This document shows, one piece after another, positions 26,703 through 34,845 of a stretch of DNA of 55,654 nt. Under the pieces are notes generated by a model. The model did not search any database. It saw only the letters and a program-made list of their open reading frames with translations, and was not told where the DNA came from. The DNA is from an uncultured Eubacteriales bacterium (lineage in GTDB: Bacteria > Bacillota > Clostridia > Oscillospirales > Oscillospiraceae): positions 1-55,654 of the forward strand of contig URAZ01000023.1 in assembly GCA_900545925.1 (NCBI GenBank). Reading direction: 5' to 3'. The stretch's first letter is position 1. The number at the start of each line of letters is the position of its first letter. The position numbers and the translations under genes were made by a program.

Positions 26703-28241
26703 ATGAAACTGAGCTTCCATGAGTATCTGGACAAAATGCGCGGCTGCTGGAATGGCAAGAACATCGGCGGCACGCTAGGCACGCCGTTTGAGGGTATGCG
26801 CGGTCTGTTCGACATTCAGTATTATTCGCAGCCGCTGGACAAGCCGCTTCCGAACGACGATCTGGATCTGCAGCTTGTATGGCTCAACGCGGTCGAGAAA
26901 TACGGCCGGAACATCAACCGCGAGCTGCTGGGGGAATATTGGCTGTCCTTTATCTACCCGGACTGTGCGGAATATGGCGCGGGCAAAAATAATCTGCGGG
27001 CCGGACTTGTTCCGCCGCTGTCCGGCTATGTCGGCAATCATTATCGCAACAGCAATGGGTCCTGGATCCTGACAGAGATCTGGGCGTGCCTGTGCCCCGG
27101 CCATCCGGAGCTTGCGGTCAAGTACGCCTACGAGGATGCAATCATTGACCACAGCTATGAAGGCGTCTATGCGGCGGTCTTTCTTGCTGCGATTGAGAGC
27201 GCCGCGTTTATCATTTCAGACACAAACGCGCTCATTGACATTGGCCTTTCATATCTGCCGGAGGACAGCGCGATCCATAAGGCGGTCGCCTGTGCCAGAG
27301 CGTGCTATCAGAGCGGCCTGACCTGGCAGCAGGCGCGTAAAAAACTTCTGCAGGAGGTTCCCAGCAGCTTCAGCGTCCTGAAAACCGATCCGCGTGATAT
27401 GGAGCCAGATGAGCCCGTCGGCCCGATCGGCTTTGATGCACCCGGACATATGGGTATCATCGTCATGGCGTGGCTGTACGGCGAGGGCGATTTCGACAAG
27501 TGCATTTCCATTGCCGCTTCCTGCGGTGAGGATGCAGACTGCACTGCAGGCTCCCTTGCGGCCATTCTCGGCATTGTCAGTGGGAATGGCGCGATCAGCG
27601 AAAAGTGGCTGAAGCCGCTCGGCGGTATGATCCTCACCAGCTGCATCAACCGCAGCGACGTGGATATTTCAATTCCCAATACGATCGACGAGTTGGTGCA
27701 GCGCGTTGCAATTCAGATGCAGCGCTTTATGAACCCGCAGGATTTGGCCTTCGACGATAATCTTGGGATCGAGGCAATTCTGGCGGATGAAAGCCGTCAG
27801 TGCTATGAACCGGAGCGCGTAGGCTGCTGGTACGCACGGGACTATCGACGCACCTTTACAAACCCGTTCCTGGTGAAGCACACTTCGCATCCGTTCGATG
27901 TGTATGTGGATTACCACGAAGCGCCGTATATTGCAGAGGACGTCACGAAGAAATTCACGCTGACCTTTGAAAACAATCTGCTGCGTCAGCAATGGCTCCA
28001 TGCTGCGCTGCATCTGCCCGAGGGCTGGGAGATCTCTCCGGCGCGGTCGCTTGCAATCAATTTGGAGCAGGCGCACTGCAACGTGCCGCTGGCGCGTGTT
28101 ACGATCGAGATCACGCCGCATAATCTGACGCAGTCGAGATATGATCTGATCCTGCAGGTCACTTCGGATGGACATCATACGCAGAGCCTGATTCCGATCG
28201 TGCTGCTGACAGGCGGCGATTATCAGATTTTCAGCGAGTAA
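26703..28241 (+). CDS. ADP-ribosylglycohydrolase-family protein
   Basis: 512 residues from the ATG at 26703 (AGGAG upstream). The N-terminal two thirds carry the all-helical ADP-ribosylglycohydrolase fold: MRGCWNGKNIGGTLGTPFEG, a first metal motif altered to PNDDLDLQLVW (canonical TDDTxM), DHSYEGVYAAVF, and the second metal motif CGEDADCTAGSLAAILG. The C-terminal ~130 residues form an added beta domain (VYVDYHEAPYIAEDVTKKFTLTF). Family chemistry is Mg-dependent hydrolysis of an ADP-ribosyl or related glycosidic bond. Location in a sugar operon with a 2-epimerase and under the AraC2-type promoter suggests an intracellular glycoside or glycosylamine substrate. True ADP-ribose chemistry is unproven here. 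Confidence 0.8.
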   Translation: MKLSFHEYLDKMRGCWNGKNIGGTLGTPFEGMRGLFDIQYYSQPLDKPLPNDDLDLQLVWLNAVEKYGRNINRELLGEYWLSFIYPDCAEYGAGKNNLRAGLVPPLSGYVGNHYRNSNGSWILTEIWACLCPGHPELAVKYAYEDAIIDHSYEGVYAAVFLAAIESAAFIISDTNALIDIGLSYLPEDSAIHKAVACARACYQSGLTWQQARKKLLQEVPSSFSVLKTDPRDMEPDEPVGPIGFDAPGHMGIIVMAWLYGEGDFDKCISIAASCGEDADCTAGSLAAILGIVSGNGAISEKWLKPLGGMILTSCINRSDVDISIPNTIDELVQRVAIQMQRFMNPQDLAFDDNLGIEAILADESRQCYEPERVGCWYARDYRRTFTNPFLVKHTSHPFDVYVDYHEAPYIAEDVTKKFTLTFENNLLRQQWLHAALHLPEGWEISPARSLAINLEQAHCNVPLARVTIEITPHNLTQSRYDLILQVTSDGHHTQSLIPIVLLTGGDYQIFSE

Positions 28242-28250
28242 CACGACTTG

Positions 28251-28277
28251 AACGGCAGTGACGCAGTCACTGCCGTT
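28251..28277 (+). other. Intercistronic hairpin
   Basis: A perfect 11-bp stem (28251-28261 with 28267-28277, 5-base loop) between the hydrolase and the epimerase. It is followed by only TAGATG, so it is more likely an mRNA-stabilising or attenuating hairpin than a full terminator. Confidence 0.5.
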
Positions 28278-28306
28278 TAGATGCGTCAATGGAAAGGAGA
28301 ACAAGT

Positions 28307-29509
28307 ATGCAGACAATGCAGGCTTATCACAGTTGGGTGCAGGAAGAACTGAAGCGCTCCGTCGAATTCTGGAGCCAATATGGGATAGACCATGAAAACG
28401 GCGGTGTTTATACCTGCCTTGACAAAACCGGGAAAATTTACAGCACAGACAAAAGCGTATGGATGCAGGGACGCTGCGCATGGACATACGCATATCTGTG
28501 CACAAACTATGGAAAGCGCGAGGAATGGCTGGAGATCAGCCGGAGCTGCCTTGACTTTATGGAGGCGCACTGCATCAACCGCGACGCCGGGAACCGGATG
28601 TATTTCACTGTGACGGCTGACGGACATCCGCTGCGCCAGCGGCGCTACTGCTTCTCCGAGGCGTTTTATGCAATGGCAAACGCCGAGTATTATCACAATT
28701 CCGGAGAGCATATCCGCATCGAACGTGCGCGGGCTGCGTATGAGCTGATTTATCAGCTCAATCACCATCTGATCGAAGACCCGACCGGACTTGGCTCCAA
28801 AACGATCCCGCAGACGCGCACGGGCCGCGCTCTGGCTGATCCGATGATTTATCTGAATGTATCGGCAGTCATGCGCCGCTGTGATCCGGAAAAGCGCGCA
28901 CTTTACGATGCACGCGCGCAGCAATGCGTAGAGGAGATCCTGCGCTATCATGTAAAACCGGAACTCAAGTGTACGCTGGAAACGGTCGGACCGGAAGGAG
29001 AACTGCAAACAGATACGACGGCTGGCCGCGTTGTTAATCCCGGACATGATATCGAATGCAGCTGGTTCCTGATGGAGCAGGCGCAGATCACACAGGACGA
29101 TACATTGTTTGCGCAGGCCGTTCAGATTTTTGATTACGCGATCCATGCCGGTTGGGATAAGGAATACGGCGGATTGCTCTATTTTATCGATTGTCTTGGC
29201 TGCCCGCCGGAGGCATATGAGCACGACATGAAGCTGTGGTGGCCGCATAATGAGATTCTCATTGCTTCGCTGATGATTTATCAGAAAACCGGGAAGCAGG
29301 AATACTGGGACTGGTTCTGCAAAACGGCAGATTACTGCCGCGAGCATTTCTGTGAACCTGAGTTTGGCGAGTGGTACGGCTATCTGCGGCGCGACGGTCT
29401 GCCTACGCAGCCGCCGTGCAAGGGCAGCACGTTCAAAGGCCCGTTTCATGTGCCGCGCAGTCTGATGATTGCGGACCGGCTGCTGACCCAGCTGGAGCAG
29501 AGACAGTAA
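28307..29509 (+). CDS. N-acylglucosamine 2-epimerase (AGE) family protein
   Basis: 400 residues from the ATG at 28307 (AAGGAG upstream). This is an (alpha/alpha)6 barrel of the AGE/RnBP superfamily, which epimerises or isomerises sugars at C2 (GlcNAc/ManNAc, cellobiose, mannose/fructose) by histidine acid-base catalysis. Visible conserved parts are DHENGGVYTCLD, KSVWMQGRCAWTYAYL, NPGHDIECSWFLME with a catalytic-type His, DKEYGGLLYF and KLWWPHNEILIA with the second His. Cytoplasmic, and co-transcribed with the upstream hydrolase. GlcNAc, mannose or a 1,4-linked disaccharide are possible substrates. Confidence 0.85.
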   Translation: MQTMQAYHSWVQEELKRSVEFWSQYGIDHENGGVYTCLDKTGKIYSTDKSVWMQGRCAWTYAYLCTNYGKREEWLEISRSCLDFMEAHCINRDAGNRMYFTVTADGHPLRQRRYCFSEAFYAMANAEYYHNSGEHIRIERARAAYELIYQLNHHLIEDPTGLGSKTIPQTRTGRALADPMIYLNVSAVMRRCDPEKRALYDARAQQCVEEILRYHVKPELKCTLETVGPEGELQTDTTAGRVVNPGHDIECSWFLMEQAQITQDDTLFAQAVQIFDYAIHAGWDKEYGGLLYFIDCLGCPPEAYEHDMKLWWPHNEILIASLMIYQKTGKQEYWDWFCKTADYCREHFCEPEFGEWYGYLRRDGLPTQPPCKGSTFKGPFHVPRSLMIADRLLTQLEQRQ

Positions 29510-29516
29510 AATAAAC

Positions 29517-29555
29517 TACCGGCCAGAGGATCGAGTCCTCTGGCCGGTAATTTTT
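29517..29555. terminator. Bidirectional terminator
   Basis: A perfect 14-bp stem (29517-29530 with 29536-29549, 5-base loop). ATTTTTAT follows on the plus side and GTTTATTTTACT on the minus side, so it ends both the epimerase operon and the convergent hydroxyacid-dehydrogenase operon, whose stop codon lies inside it. Confidence 0.85.
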
Positions 29556-30555
29556 ATGCCATTGTCTTGAGCATCTGCTCTGTAATTTCGTAGCGGCAAG
29601 GTTCGTGCTGCATGAAATGCGTGCATTCTTCGACCACATATTCGCCCATGCGGGCGATCTCATCGCCGAAGGAACCGGCGATGTGCGGCGTCAGAAATAC
29701 GTTTTCCATCGTGTAAAGCAGACTTCCGGCCTCCGGCGGCTCCGGCATCGTAACATCCAGAATTGCCGTCAGATCGGGGCGCTCGTGCAGTACGCGGATC
29801 AGATCCTGTTCGACGACCTGTGCGCCGCGGCCGGTATTCAAAAAAGTTGCATTCCGGCGCATCCTGGAGAAAAGTGCGTAATTCAGCATCCCAACTGTTT
29901 CCGGAAGATCCGCGATATGATTGGAAACGACCTGGCAGGTCGAAAACAGCTCCTCCAGCGGGAGTTTCCGCACACCAAGCGACGCTGCGGCTTCGTCAGA
30001 GAGAAACGGGTCATAGACGCACAGATCCAACCGGTGCTGCTTCAGCAGACCAATCAGCGACCGGCCAACCATGCCAGCGCCAAGAATACCGACCGACGTA
30101 TCGAAGCTGCCGGGCATCTGCCAGAACCGTTCCAGCGCCCTGTGGCGTCCTTCAGGCGACCGACTGGCGCGCACGGCATAATGAAATCCCTTGTTTGCAA
30201 GCAGGATCTGCGCTGCGGCATACTCTGCAACAGGAATGGCGTTTGCCGCCCAGGCAGAAAAAACGTGCGCGCCTGCCGCCAGAAATTCCCGAGCAAAGTG
30301 CTGCACAGAGCCGGCCGCATAAAACACTGCGCGCAGCGCGGGAAAGCATTCCTGAAGCTCCTCGCGTGTAAAATGCGGCATATCCCATGTGGAGAAAATC
30401 AACTCCGTATCGCGGTATAAGTCCGGCTGTGCCAGAATTTCTTCCTTTGTCACAGGTGCATCCGGAAGCTGCGTCCATGCGCCCAGCTGCGCACGCACGG
30501 ATGCGGGAAATGCGTGTTTACACATAGCCGGATCGCCGATCAAAATACTTTTCAT
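29554..30555 (-). CDS. D-2-hydroxyacid dehydrogenase family protein
   Basis: 333 residues from the ATG at 30555 (AAAGGCGG 9 bases upstream); a start at 30576 overlapping the previous stop is also possible. The NAD-binding Rossmann motif is SVGILGAGMVGRSLIGLL, followed by the D-2-hydroxyacid signatures FSRMRRNATFLNTGRGAQVVEQDLI, VTMPEPPEAGSLLY and the catalytic His in FLTPHIAGS. It reduces or oxidises a 2-keto/2-hydroxy acid or sugar acid with NAD(P)H. It is the last gene of a minus-strand set with the epimerase and ceramidase-like gene; the product of those steps is the likely substrate. Confidence 0.85.
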   Translation of the reverse strand: MKSILIGDPAMCKHAFPASVRAQLGAWTQLPDAPVTKEEILAQPDLYRDTELIFSTWDMPHFTREELQECFPALRAVFYAAGSVQHFAREFLAAGAHVFSAWAANAIPVAEYAAAQILLANKGFHYAVRASRSPEGRHRALERFWQMPGSFDTSVGILGAGMVGRSLIGLLKQHRLDLCVYDPFLSDEAAASLGVRKLPLEELFSTCQVVSNHIADLPETVGMLNYALFSRMRRNATFLNTGRGAQVVEQDLIRVLHERPDLTAILDVTMPEPPEAGSLLYTMENVFLTPHIAGSFGDEIARMGEYVVEECTHFMQHEPCRYEITEQMLKTMA

Positions 30556-30575
30556 CAAAAATACCGCCTTTCCCA

Positions 30576-31334
30576 TCAGGCCTCACGGACAAGCGCACGG
30601 AGCGCTGCTGCATCCTGCGCCATCTGCTCAAACGAGTCGTCCTTCACGAATTCCAGCATCAGACTGCGCGTTTTGCCGTCCTGCCGGATGATATCGAGAT
30701 ATTCCTGCCATATGGTTGCGCCTTCGGCCAGTGGGAAACGGTTGTAGACGCTGTCCAGATAGAATACATGGACATGATACAGATATGGCTGGACTGTTCG
30801 GAGCGCGTGCAGATTCTCCGCCTGTAAAAGACGGGAGTTCGGCTGCCAGTACAGATGCAGATTATCCCGTGCGACGCTGCGGAGTGTCTGCACGGCAGAA
30901 TCGCAGTTGTCTGTCAGCGTATTCGGATGATATTCATAGCAGATATCGATCCCAGCGGTTGAGGCCATGTCGCAGATCGCCTGTGTGCAGGAGATCACGC
31001 GCTGTACATACTCCGGGTCTGCCTGTGCTGAACCTCTGGTACCAGCCCAGATGCGGATGCACGGGGCACCGAGCGCCTTTGCACTTTCCAGCACCGGTGG
31101 AAACAGATCCGGTGTCTGTTCACCAGCCTCAAAATAAGAGCCGTAGGCCCAGACGGCAAGCCCGGCTTGCTCGGTAAGGTGCCGGATCTCGCGCGCACGC
31201 GAAACGTCGCCCGGCAAAACATGAACGTCCCCGCCCCACTCAATGCCTTCAAGACCGCATTGTTTGACTGTGGAAATGATTTCTTCCGGCGTTTTATCGC
31301 GGAACGTAACGGAAGCCAGTCCGGTATTCAGCAT
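30576..31334 (-). CDS. Sugar phosphate isomerase/epimerase (xylose-isomerase-like TIM barrel)
   Basis: 252 residues from the ATG at 31334, preceded by GGAGGAAGAAAC and overlapping the upstream stop by 7 bases. The TIM-barrel AP_endonuc_2 family pattern is visible: GLASVTFRDKTPEEIISTVKQCGLEGIEWGGD, IRIWAGTRGS, DICYEYHPNTLTD with a metal-binding Glu, HLYWQPN, YHVHVFY and LMLEFVKDD with a second Glu. Relatives isomerise or epimerise keto-sugars and inosose and also include components of C-glycoside-cleaving systems. It is coupled with the ceramidase-like and dehydrogenase genes. Confidence 0.85.
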   Translation of the reverse strand: MLNTGLASVTFRDKTPEEIISTVKQCGLEGIEWGGDVHVLPGDVSRAREIRHLTEQAGLAVWAYGSYFEAGEQTPDLFPPVLESAKALGAPCIRIWAGTRGSAQADPEYVQRVISCTQAICDMASTAGIDICYEYHPNTLTDNCDSAVQTLRSVARDNLHLYWQPNSRLLQAENLHALRTVQPYLYHVHVFYLDSVYNRFPLAEGATIWQEYLDIIRQDGKTRSLMLEFVKDDSFEQMAQDAAALRALVREA

Positions 31335-32638
31335 GTTTCTTCCTCCATCATATGCTGCAGCATTTTGATTGCGCAGTCTGTAAGCATTGCGCCTGCTTCC
31401 GGCTGCCACATGCTTCCTTCACACAACTGCACCGGATACACGTCCGTGCCAAACAGTTCGGGCACAGGAATGTAACCGAAAAAGCCGTTTGACAATGTCG
31501 CAATCAAACAACGACCACCGCACGCATCCTTCAGCGTGTGCCCAAATTGATGGTACAACTCTCCCGGCATGATAAAAACGGGCAGATCGCCAATCAGAAA
31601 CACCTGTACCGGAAGTTCACCCTCATACCAATGTGCAGCGGTTGCTTTTCTTTCATAGGCTACAAGCAGTTCGGCCTGCAGTGTACCGAGCATATTATGT
31701 CCATTGTCCGGCCCGCCTGCCACGATCTGTTCCGCTCTGCGCAGCGTTTCTGCGTCTGCCCTCCGGTAGCGGCAGCGAATGCGCTGTATTTGCGCCTGTA
31801 CGCGGGCATATGCGACCGGCTGCGCTGCGCTGGCGATAACGTGCGCGGCCTCCGCTGCGAGTATGCAGCCAAGTTCACGGTAGTCCGTAGCATGGCCGGT
31901 CATAAAGTCCAGATGGTTGATGTCGCCGCTCGGCGCGGCCAGATACACAGAAACAAAATCCGCGCCGTATCGGGCTTTGAGACGGCGGGAAAGCTCTGAA
32001 GAAAAATCGCCGCTGTATTGTGTGCCGCCGATGCAGTCCTGATGACAGGCGAAGCCAATCAGCGCACCGAGCGGCTGTCCGTCTGCATTTGCGGCATATA
32101 GAACCGGGAGCTCTGGATCGTTTTCCGCATAATGCCGGACAATTTCGGATACCGGTACATCTGAGGGATTGGTACGAACGCTGCCGTCAGCCATCAGATA
32201 ATCGCGGTTAAAGGACATACCATCGACACTTCCAACGCCAAAAGACAGCGTGCACGGCTGTATTTGCCGGAGAGCAAGCGCTGCGCAGTCAGCAGCGAGG
32301 CGGCAAAATTCCGTCATAAACGGTACGTCTTCCTCTGAACCGAGCGGTTCGCCTGCCGGGATGCCATAGTGCGTATGGGTCGCACAGACAGCGACATGCT
32401 CCGGCGCGAGGCCGGTCATGGCATGGATGTGCGCAGTGATCGCGTCGCGATTTTTGACCGGAAGTTCCACGGCGTCGATCTCAATCAGAACCGCGCTGGT
32501 TGTTCCATCACTTACAGCAAATGCCTTTGCGTAGAGACGGTCAAGCACGCCGGTGCTCGGCCGTTTCATAAAATAGCCGGGAATATCAGAGCCGAGCGGC
32601 GGCGTGATTTCTTTTTCATAAAACCCGCATTGCAGCAT
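31328..32638 (-). CDS. Neutral ceramidase-like amidohydrolase family protein
   Basis: 436 residues from the ATG at 32638 (GGAGG 7 bases upstream). The N-terminus CGFYEKEITPPLGSDIPGY and the zinc motif ATHTHYGIPAGE, followed by GFACHQDCIGGTQYSGDF, identify the neutral/alkaline non-lysosomal ceramidase N-terminal domain family. Bacterial short members lack a signal peptide, as here, and are found in sugar clusters beside Gfo/Idh oxidoreductases; their substrates are largely unknown and are probably not ceramide. The C-terminal EGSMWQPEAGAML fits the family end. It follows gfo/idh copy 2 after 73 bases that contain a terminator, so expression needs read-through or an unseen promoter. Confidence 0.75.
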   Translation of the reverse strand: MLQCGFYEKEITPPLGSDIPGYFMKRPSTGVLDRLYAKAFAVSDGTTSAVLIEIDAVELPVKNRDAITAHIHAMTGLAPEHVAVCATHTHYGIPAGEPLGSEEDVPFMTEFCRLAADCAALALRQIQPCTLSFGVGSVDGMSFNRDYLMADGSVRTNPSDVPVSEIVRHYAENDPELPVLYAANADGQPLGALIGFACHQDCIGGTQYSGDFSSELSRRLKARYGADFVSVYLAAPSGDINHLDFMTGHATDYRELGCILAAEAAHVIASAAQPVAYARVQAQIQRIRCRYRRADAETLRRAEQIVAGGPDNGHNMLGTLQAELLVAYERKATAAHWYEGELPVQVFLIGDLPVFIMPGELYHQFGHTLKDACGGRCLIATLSNGFFGYIPVPELFGTDVYPVQLCEGSMWQPEAGAMLTDCAIKMLQHMMEEETC

Positions 32639-32657
32639 TCGCACGCCTCCTTTCTCC

Positions 32658-32705
32658 GTAAAAAATGCGCTTCTGCGTCCGCAGATATCTGCAGACGCAG
32701 AAGCG
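32658..32705 (-). terminator. Intra-operon terminator/attenuator
   Basis: Minus strand: a perfect 12-bp stem (32705-32694 with 32679-32668), the loop itself palindromic (GCAGATATCTGC), then CATTTTTTAC. It sits between gfo/idh copy 2 and the ceramidase-like gene, and the ribosome site of the latter (GGAGAAAGGAGG) begins immediately after the T tract. Confidence 0.75.
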
Positions 32706-32711
32706 GGGGGA

Positions 32712-33755
32712 TCAAATATTGTAATTCGGGCGAACCGGCATGCCAGTCTTGGAGGACTTCACTGCCGCAAGACTTGCGATTACAGTTTTGGCGCCTTCCA
32801 GCGCTGTTGTACGGATCGGCTTGTCATTGACAATGCAGTCCAAGAACTCCAGCAATTCACCGGAGGTGTTGTGACTGCTGATGTTGACCGGGTACTGAAC
32901 CGGAACAGTCTGAAGATCGTAGTCCTTGATATCCTGAAGGATCGTATCGCCGTTGCCCAGTCCTTCCTTGAAAACGCTCATATAGGGGCTGGTGTTGTCA
33001 GTGATGATTGTGCCCTTGCTTCCATAAAAGACGCTGCGCATCGTATAGCTGCGCTTGCAGCCAGTGGAAACAAATACCTTACCGATCACATTGTTCGGGA
33101 ATTTCATGACCGCGATGGTGCAGTCATCTGTCGGGTAGTTGGGCAGCATTTTATGATTTGCGTAGGCGAAAACTTCTTCCGGATCGCCTGCAATCCAGCG
33201 AGCCAGATCGACTGCGTGGCAGCCGCCGCCAAGGAAGCCGTGGCGCAGCGGATCAAGACGCCATTCGACATCAATATGCGCATAATCGTGTGCATATTCG
33301 GTTTCCACAAAGAACAGCTCGCCGATCTCACCGCGCTCGATCAGGGTCTTTGCCGCGACAAAGCCGGGCGTATAGCGGCAGATCTGCCCAACCATCATCT
33401 TGGTTTTTGCCTTTGCCGCTGCGTCAATCATTGTCTTGCAATCGTCGAGCGTCAGCGCCATCGGCTTTTCGCACAGAACGTGCTTGCCAGCCTCCAGTGC
33501 TGCAACCGAGATCTCACGGTGCGTCTGGTCGGGCGTGACGATAATGACCGCATCGACCGCAGGGTCTGCAAGCATTTGACGGTAATCTGTCGTTTTGCGG
33601 CTGATGTTATACTTCGCAGCTGTTTCATTCAGCAGCGCTTCATTGATATCGCAGATCATATAAAGCTCTGCGTTGGGATGGTCGATGACGGCCTTCATGT
33701 GCAGCTGCGCCATAACACTGCACGAGATGACGCCGATGTTCAGCTTCTTGTTCAT
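32712..33755 (-). CDS. Gfo/Idh/MocA family oxidoreductase (copy 2)
   Basis: 347 residues from the ATG at 33755 (GGAGGAAATACC upstream). The NAD(P)-binding N-terminus is NIGVISCSVMAQLHMKAV, followed by the family signature HVLCEKPMALTLDDC with catalytic Lys of EKP, and the C-terminal beta-sheet domain beginning FVETEYAHDYAHIDVEWR; GGGCHAVDLARWIAGDPEEV carries the conserved His/Asp. It oxidises or reduces a sugar or cyclitol hydroxyl (often C1, C2 or C3) using bound or free NAD. It has its own promoter with the shared AraC2-type box and is terminated partly by the hairpin after its stop. Cytoplasmic. Confidence 0.9.
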   Translation of the reverse strand: MNKKLNIGVISCSVMAQLHMKAVIDHPNAELYMICDINEALLNETAAKYNISRKTTDYRQMLADPAVDAVIIVTPDQTHREISVAALEAGKHVLCEKPMALTLDDCKTMIDAAAKAKTKMMVGQICRYTPGFVAAKTLIERGEIGELFFVETEYAHDYAHIDVEWRLDPLRHGFLGGGCHAVDLARWIAGDPEEVFAYANHKMLPNYPTDDCTIAVMKFPNNVIGKVFVSTGCKRSYTMRSVFYGSKGTIITDNTSPYMSVFKEGLGNGDTILQDIKDYDLQTVPVQYPVNISSHNTSGELLEFLDCIVNDKPIRTTALEGAKTVIASLAAVKSSKTGMPVRPNYNI

Positions 33756-33825
33756 GGTATTTCCTCCTGAGTCTGATCTGAAATGCCGGCAGACGGCTGC
33801 GCAGCGCGTCTGGGGGACGGCTTGT

Positions 33826-33889
33826 AGCATAGCACACGACGTTTTCTGTGTAAATCAACGATATTCCACAGTCGCTCTCATTTTTCCAC
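33826..33889 (-). promoter_or_regulatory. AraC2-box promoter of gfo/idh copy 2
   Basis: Minus strand: GTGGAAAAATG starts at 33889, GTGGAATATCG at 33869 (20 bp apart), -35 TTTACA at 33854-33849 (15 bp further), a 17-bp spacer, -10 TATGCT at 33831-33826. The upstream repeat begins 5 bases after the stop of gfo/idh copy 1, so this is an internal promoter. Confidence 0.7.
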
Positions 33890-33894
33890 CAGTC

Positions 33895-34833
33895 TTACCA
33901 GATGGAGGCGATGACCTCGACATAGCGCTTCCCTTCTGCTCCTGTGTAGTACAGAACGCGGCCAGTGTCCATCGCAGTGACGAAATCTTCCATCTGAGCC
34001 TCAAACATTCCGGGGTAGCCGCTGAAATCGACCGGATCATATTCGCCGCCGGTTGTCTTACAGACACTCACAAATGGACGGATATAGATTGCTCCCTTCG
34101 TCAGATAAAGCGTGGTATATTCCTCCGGAATGCTTGGATAACCGCTGATGGAGACGCTCCCGGTCACGCCGCTTTGTGCGCGGAGAAAGAAGTGCGCACT
34201 GCCGTCAACATCTGAGCCGGGATGCTGGTAGGTACAGGCACCGGTAATCGACGCAACGCTGCTCCCCGTCAGATAGCAGAAGCGGTCAAGCGTATGGACG
34301 CCGAAATTGATGGAAACCCCGCCTCCGGCCAGCTTCTTTGTCATAAACCATGCCGGACGCTCCGGCGTAAAATATTCGCCGGTTGAATGATCGTCGATCA
34401 TGACCAGTTCACCCAACTCACCGGATTCGATGATCGCGCGTGCCGCGCGATTCTCCGGACGGTAGCGCTGAACATGGCCAATCTGAAGCAGAACATGATG
34501 ACGCTCACATGTCTGTATGATCCGCTCGCATGACTCCGGTGATACAGACATTGGTTTCTCCAATAGAATGTGTACGCCATGTTCGGCACAGTCAATGGCG
34601 CACGGCTCATGCAGACCATGCGGCAGATTGATGATCACGGCATCCAGATGTTCGTTTTCCAGCATTTGATGATAGTCTGTGTAGACGGCTGCACCAAAGG
34701 GCGCTGCTGCGGCCTCCGCACGCGGCCGGACGACATCCGCTACCGCGGCAAGGCGTGTGCGCGTGTGCGCGGCGATTGCCTCAAGATGACATCCGGCGAT
34801 GATGCCGGTGCCAATCATACCGAAAGAATACAT
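33895..34833 (-). CDS. Gfo/Idh/MocA family oxidoreductase (copy 1)
   Basis: 312 residues from the ATG at 34833 (AAGGAG upstream). The N-terminal Rossmann motif is FGMIGTGIIAGCHLEAI; the signature HILLEKPMSVSPESC has the EKP lysine; the C-terminal domain has GGGVSINFGVHTLDRFCYLTGS. It is distinct in sequence from copy 2 (about family-level identity only), so the pair probably handles two steps or two substrates, for example oxidation of one glycoside and reduction of another. It starts 12 bases after the araC2 stop and is therefore co-transcribed with the regulator. Confidence 0.9.
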   Translation of the reverse strand: MYSFGMIGTGIIAGCHLEAIAAHTRTRLAAVADVVRPRAEAAAAPFGAAVYTDYHQMLENEHLDAVIINLPHGLHEPCAIDCAEHGVHILLEKPMSVSPESCERIIQTCERHHVLLQIGHVQRYRPENRAARAIIESGELGELVMIDDHSTGEYFTPERPAWFMTKKLAGGGVSINFGVHTLDRFCYLTGSSVASITGACTYQHPGSDVDGSAHFFLRAQSGVTGSVSISGYPSIPEEYTTLYLTKGAIYIRPFVSVCKTTGGEYDPVDFSGYPGMFEAQMEDFVTAMDTGRVLYYTGAEGKRYVEVIASIW

Positions 34834-34845
34834 ATGTTTTTCTCC

